Position numbers and translations under genes: made by a program. This document shows positions 61,237 through 64,000 of a stretch of DNA of 64,000 nucleotides, piece after piece. The first letter of the stretch is position 1. Every line of letters starts with the position of its first letter. The stretch lies in NCBI GenBank assembly GCA_913056345.1, contig CAJXMH010000014.1, positions 1 through 64,000 of the forward strand, read 5' to 3'. The notes beneath the pieces were generated by a model. The model did not search any database. It had not been told where the DNA came from and saw only the letters and a program-made list of their open reading frames with translations. Source of the DNA: an uncultured Flavobacteriales bacterium (lineage in GTDB: Bacteria; Bacteroidota; Bacteroidia; Flavobacteriales_E; Vicingaceae).

Positions 61237-63999
61237 CTAAAAGAAAGCCCTTACTTGCATGCCACCGGTGTGAATGGTACGAATACCATCAGATCTTCTT
61301 CCACTGTAATTCAGGTTCAATTGTAGGTTGTTAGAAAGGTTTCGCTGCCAGAGCACATTCCATGTTATGTTTCCACCTGCTGTTAGTCCATCTAACATTT
61401 CAAAGGCAAGTGCGCTGTTTCCTTGGGCATTAAAATCTATGTTCACATAGCCAAGTGAAAATGAAAAGCTTCCTTTTCCAGCTTGATTGAATTGGGTCTC
61501 AATATTTGCACTTCGATTAAATGCCTTCTCAAAGCCTTGTAAATTTTCCTTTTCCTCATAAGTAAGCTCGGCACTTATGCGCAATTTTACCGATGGCTGA
61601 TAGATCAATTTTGGTCTGACCCCACGGCTAAAAATGGTAAAGTTTCGGTTGTCAAAAAACTCTGAAGCGGTAGACCTCTCGCTAACTGAGATCACCTGTT
61701 CTATTGCGTAAAGGCGGTTTAAGTTATAACGACCTCTTAGCTCTTGCTGAATAAGTGCACGACTCTCAAAACCATTAGTTAACAGATTCTTACTTCGGTT
61801 GTCCAAATAAAAGAATTCCATATTGAATTTTGGACTCAAACGGTTATAATAAAAAGTATTGGCAAAAGAAGAGTTAACTGAAATCAGCGTGCTGTCAGTC
61901 AGTTGATTGTTAAATGGATTGTAAATATCCTCCTCTAGTTGAGTCTTTCGCTCAGCGCGGTAGGTTATTTTATTTGAAAAGCGGCCAATAAACTTCTGCC
62001 ATTTCTTGCCGCCACTCAATAAAGCATTAGGTCGAAGAAAGAGTACTTGGTTGAACTGATTGCTAAACACCCGAACAAAATCATTGGTCGGCGTAAAGAT
62101 TTTAATGTAATTCGCTTGAAAGCTATTGTTTGCACCTGCTACCTCAAACTCGTTCAACTCCTGCACTCCATTGTCGTTGTAGTCATTCCAAAGGTGCGTT
62201 CCTTGCCCATCATTAACCTCTAAAAAGGAAAACTCACGACGGTTTTCTAGGCCACTTCCTACTTGATAGAATGTATTAGACGAAATAAATCCTTTTAAGG
62301 CTTTTAGATCGTAGTCTAGCTGTCCAAGCAGGGTGTTTTCAGGTTCTCGATTACTGAGTTCTTCATTCACCACCTCTAACCTTCTGTAAGTTACTTTTCC
62401 ATTTAAACGGCTGTTCACTTTCTGGGAGATTCTAAAATCAAAGTCAAAGTTTTCACCCTTGAGGGCATAATCAAGCTCTTCATTTTCGGGAAAATAATCG
62501 TAGATCTCGCTGTAGCTAAGACGATAAAAATTGCGCGAGGTGCTATCGCCCTTCTCCACAAAAGCTTTCCAGATGGTACGGTCAAAGCTGCCATTTTGTA
62601 TGGTATCGCTTTGCCCTTGGTAAAACAAGATTCTTTCCTGTTCAAGGTAAAAACCCACTTTTAGGCTTTTCAGCTTTTGGGTTGCAGTGGTGTAATGGCG
62701 CAAAAACTCACTGTTGTTAGCTGCATCAACCGTTAAATAACTCCCTCTTGATCGTAAATCGAATCCCTTGTGCTGCAATTGTCCATTATAGCCATTGGAT
62801 AGTCCTGCATAATCCTCACCTTTATTGAAACTTCCAAGTTCGTAGTTAAAGGAGTTTTTCCCTTTACTCAAACCCGTTTGCGCTCTCAATAAATATTCAT
62901 TCCCCTCCAAGTTTAAGCCTCTGATATTCCAGTCACGATCGAACTCTACATCTCGATAGCGTTCTATAAATTGAAAATTCGTTCCCCTTTGCTCGTAAAA
63001 TAGCTTGCTGTTCCATTTGGTTTTGCGAAGAGAGTCGCCTCCCAATGGCTCGGTATGTTTCGCTTCTAATTTAAAAGCATAAGATTGATCATCTTGACCA
63101 TCTAGTTCAGAAAAAGTGTTCAAGTCATTATTGGTGAGTGCCCCCTCAAGTTTTATTTCGCTCTCTTTTGAGAAAACATACTCTCCACCAAAAGTCACCA
63201 TCTGTCTTCTTTTGGGGGTAATAAGGCGCAAAACCGGTTCATAATTTCCTTGTGGTTGCCCATTTACCGGAGCCACCCATTGAAAAACCCTACCATTAGC
63301 ATCTGAACGAATCTGTCGGTAATTTCCATTTCCTTGCCCCACCTGACTAAAACGGGCTCGATAAAGCGCACTATCAGGATTCTTGGAAAAAACCAAGACA
63401 TTTTGAAACCCCATCGTATCGACCAGTTTATACATCACTTGATCGCTTAGAAAACCACTCGTATCAATACCACTTACCACTGCTTCATCAAGCTGATCTC
63501 CTGCTTCAGCCAAAACCAACTTTTCCTCTTCACTCAATTCTTGTTGCAGCGGTTGGTTCCTGTGATCTTGTTCTGAGTAGACATTAAAGTTCAGTTTGAG
63601 CTTTTCTTTGCGGTATTGATTTTCAGAGTAGATTACAGACCGGCTGTAGTTACGCTCAGAATATTGAAACTCCACCACGATCCGCATGTCTTTAGTAATA
63701 ATTTGGCGAGGGGTAAAAGTCAATTCGGCAGTATTGTAATCGATCACATAATCATGATCTTGCCCACGTGTCATCAGTTTACCATTCACATACACTCTTT
63801 CCGTCCCAGAAAGCACGATGATAAAACTCTCATTTTCTTCACCCTGCAGCAAGTAGGGCCCTTGATTCCCCTCTACTCCAGGAATAATATTTCGGGCAAA
63901 CTTTCCACGAGAAATGGCGGCATTGATGGATGTTTTTAAAATCCCATTGTCTTTTTCATTGAATTCTTCTTTGGTTACAATCTCAGTTGAAAAACCACC
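61237..63999 (-). CDS. Large outer-membrane beta-barrel protein, 5' end beyond the window
   Basis: The frame is open from 63999 to the stop at 61237 (920 codons visible, N-terminus outside). The TTG at 63852 is not a start; the preceding codons are in frame (SINAAISRGKFARNII). An N-terminal part carries VYVNGKLMTRGQDHDYVI, resembling the strand-loop modules of T9SS SprA-like barrels. The following about 700 residues are barrel-like strands ending in aromatic AFF. It is probably a large outer-membrane protein of the TonB-receptor or SprA size class. The function is unassigned. Confidence 0.72.
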   Translation of the reverse strand, partial: GGFSTEIVTKEEFNEKDNGILKTSINAAISRGKFARNIIPGVEGNQGPYLLQGEENESFIIVLSGTERVYVNGKLMTRGQDHDYVIDYNTAELTFTPRQIITKDMRIVVEFQYSERNYSRSVIYSENQYRKEKLKLNFNVYSEQDHRNQPLQQELSEEEKLVLAEAGDQLDEAVVSGIDTSGFLSDQVMYKLVDTMGFQNVLVFSKNPDSALYRARFSQVGQGNGNYRQIRSDANGRVFQWVAPVNGQPQGNYEPVLRLITPKRRQMVTFGGEYVFSKESEIKLEGALTNNDLNTFSELDGQDDQSYAFKLEAKHTEPLGGDSLRKTKWNSKLFYEQRGTNFQFIERYRDVEFDRDWNIRGLNLEGNEYLLRAQTGLSKGKNSFNYELGSFNKGEDYAGLSNGYNGQLQHKGFDLRSRGSYLTVDAANNSEFLRHYTTATQKLKSLKVGFYLEQERILFYQGQSDTIQNGSFDRTIWKAFVEKGDSTSRNFYRLSYSEIYDYFPENEELDYALKGENFDFDFRISQKVNSRLNGKVTYRRLEVVNEELSNREPENTLLGQLDYDLKALKGFISSNTFYQVGSGLENRREFSFLEVNDGQGTHLWNDYNDNGVQELNEFEVAGANNSFQANYIKIFTPTNDFVRVFSNQFNQVLFLRPNALLSGGKKWQKFIGRFSNKITYRAERKTQLEEDIYNPFNNQLTDSTLISVNSSFANTFYYNRLSPKFNMEFFYLDNRSKNLLTNGFESRALIQQELRGRYNLNRLYAIEQVISVSERSTASEFFDNRNFTIFSRGVRPKLIYQPSVKLRISAELTYEEKENLQGFEKAFNRSANIETQFNQAGKGSFSFSLGYVNIDFNAQGNSALAFEMLDGLTAGGNITWNVLWQRNLSNNLQLNLNYSGRRSDGIRTIHTGGMQVRAFF

Positions 64000-64000
64000 C

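Noticed and set aside
61237-63852. Start of the large barrel protein at 63852
   Set aside because: The codon is TTG inside a frame open to 63999 with protein-like sequence upstream; the true start lies outside the window.

Overview
This 64-kb window comes from a low-GC member of the Bacteroidota, most likely a free-living Flavobacteriia/Cytophagia-type organism; the sequence alone does not resolve the genus. The signs are a type IX secretion (T9SS) C-terminal sorting domain (47275-48657), lineage-typical families (DUF6089, DUF4296, DUF2723, DUF3332, a long PurF-like enzyme), the order CBS / BamA-like / nadK / DUF6089 x2 / uppS / bamA / OmpH x2 / murI, and many TAnnTTTG-type -7 promoter boxes just ahead of start codons.

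Region 1 (1 to about 5.4 kb) is accessory and gene-poor. It holds small genes (an HNH nuclease, short unknown proteins), a YefM/YoeB toxin-antitoxin pair, a small outer-membrane barrel, and much debris. The debris comprises two 90% identical remnants of the last 40 codons of a LuxR-type regulator about 3.15 kb apart, a REP-associated tyrosine transposase (RAYT) broken by an in-frame TAA, and several REP-like palindromes (cores such as AGGATTTGCAAATCCT). It ends at a tRNA-Gln whose 3' end faces the debris, with a degenerate copy of that 3' end 120 bp further in.

Region 2 (5.5 to 34.4 kb) is ordinary chromosome. It carries a giant DUF2723 (TMEM260-like) membrane protein, an MscS channel, gpmI, an M20 peptidase, a DUF255 thioredoxin-fold protein, TolC and HlyD efflux genes followed by tsaB, tdk-alr, a glycosyltransferase, an SDR, an OmpR-type regulator with a degenerate receiver, a Na/Pi cotransporter, a LuxE-like protein, tyrS, an epimerase, DUF4296 and a polyprenol-phosphate-mannose synthase-like GT2.

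Region 3 (34.4 to 46 kb) is envelope-centred: a hydrolase and pdxJ on one strand, then divergently the outer-membrane biogenesis cluster (CBS protein, BamA-like barrel, nadK, two DUF6089 barrels, uppS, bamA, two Skp/OmpH chaperones, murI). A strong terminator ends just before murI.

Region 4 (46 to 64 kb) holds a gamma-carbonic anhydrase, a NifU-type Fe-S protein, a T9SS cargo protein followed by an M14 carboxypeptidase and nhaA, a long PurF-like amidotransferase, dxs, a DUF3332 gene split by an in-frame TAG, an isoprenylcysteine-methyltransferase-like membrane protein, an Ig-like lipoprotein, a free-methionine-sulfoxide reductase, comF, a coiled-coil membrane protein, and a large outer-membrane protein running off the right edge.

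I did not find a clear new multi-gene system. The observations most worth a second look are the decayed REP/RAYT island beside tRNA-Gln, the response regulator lacking its phospho-acceptor Asp, the terminator abutting murI, -7 boxes that imply leaderless mRNAs, and two genes interrupted by single in-frame stops.
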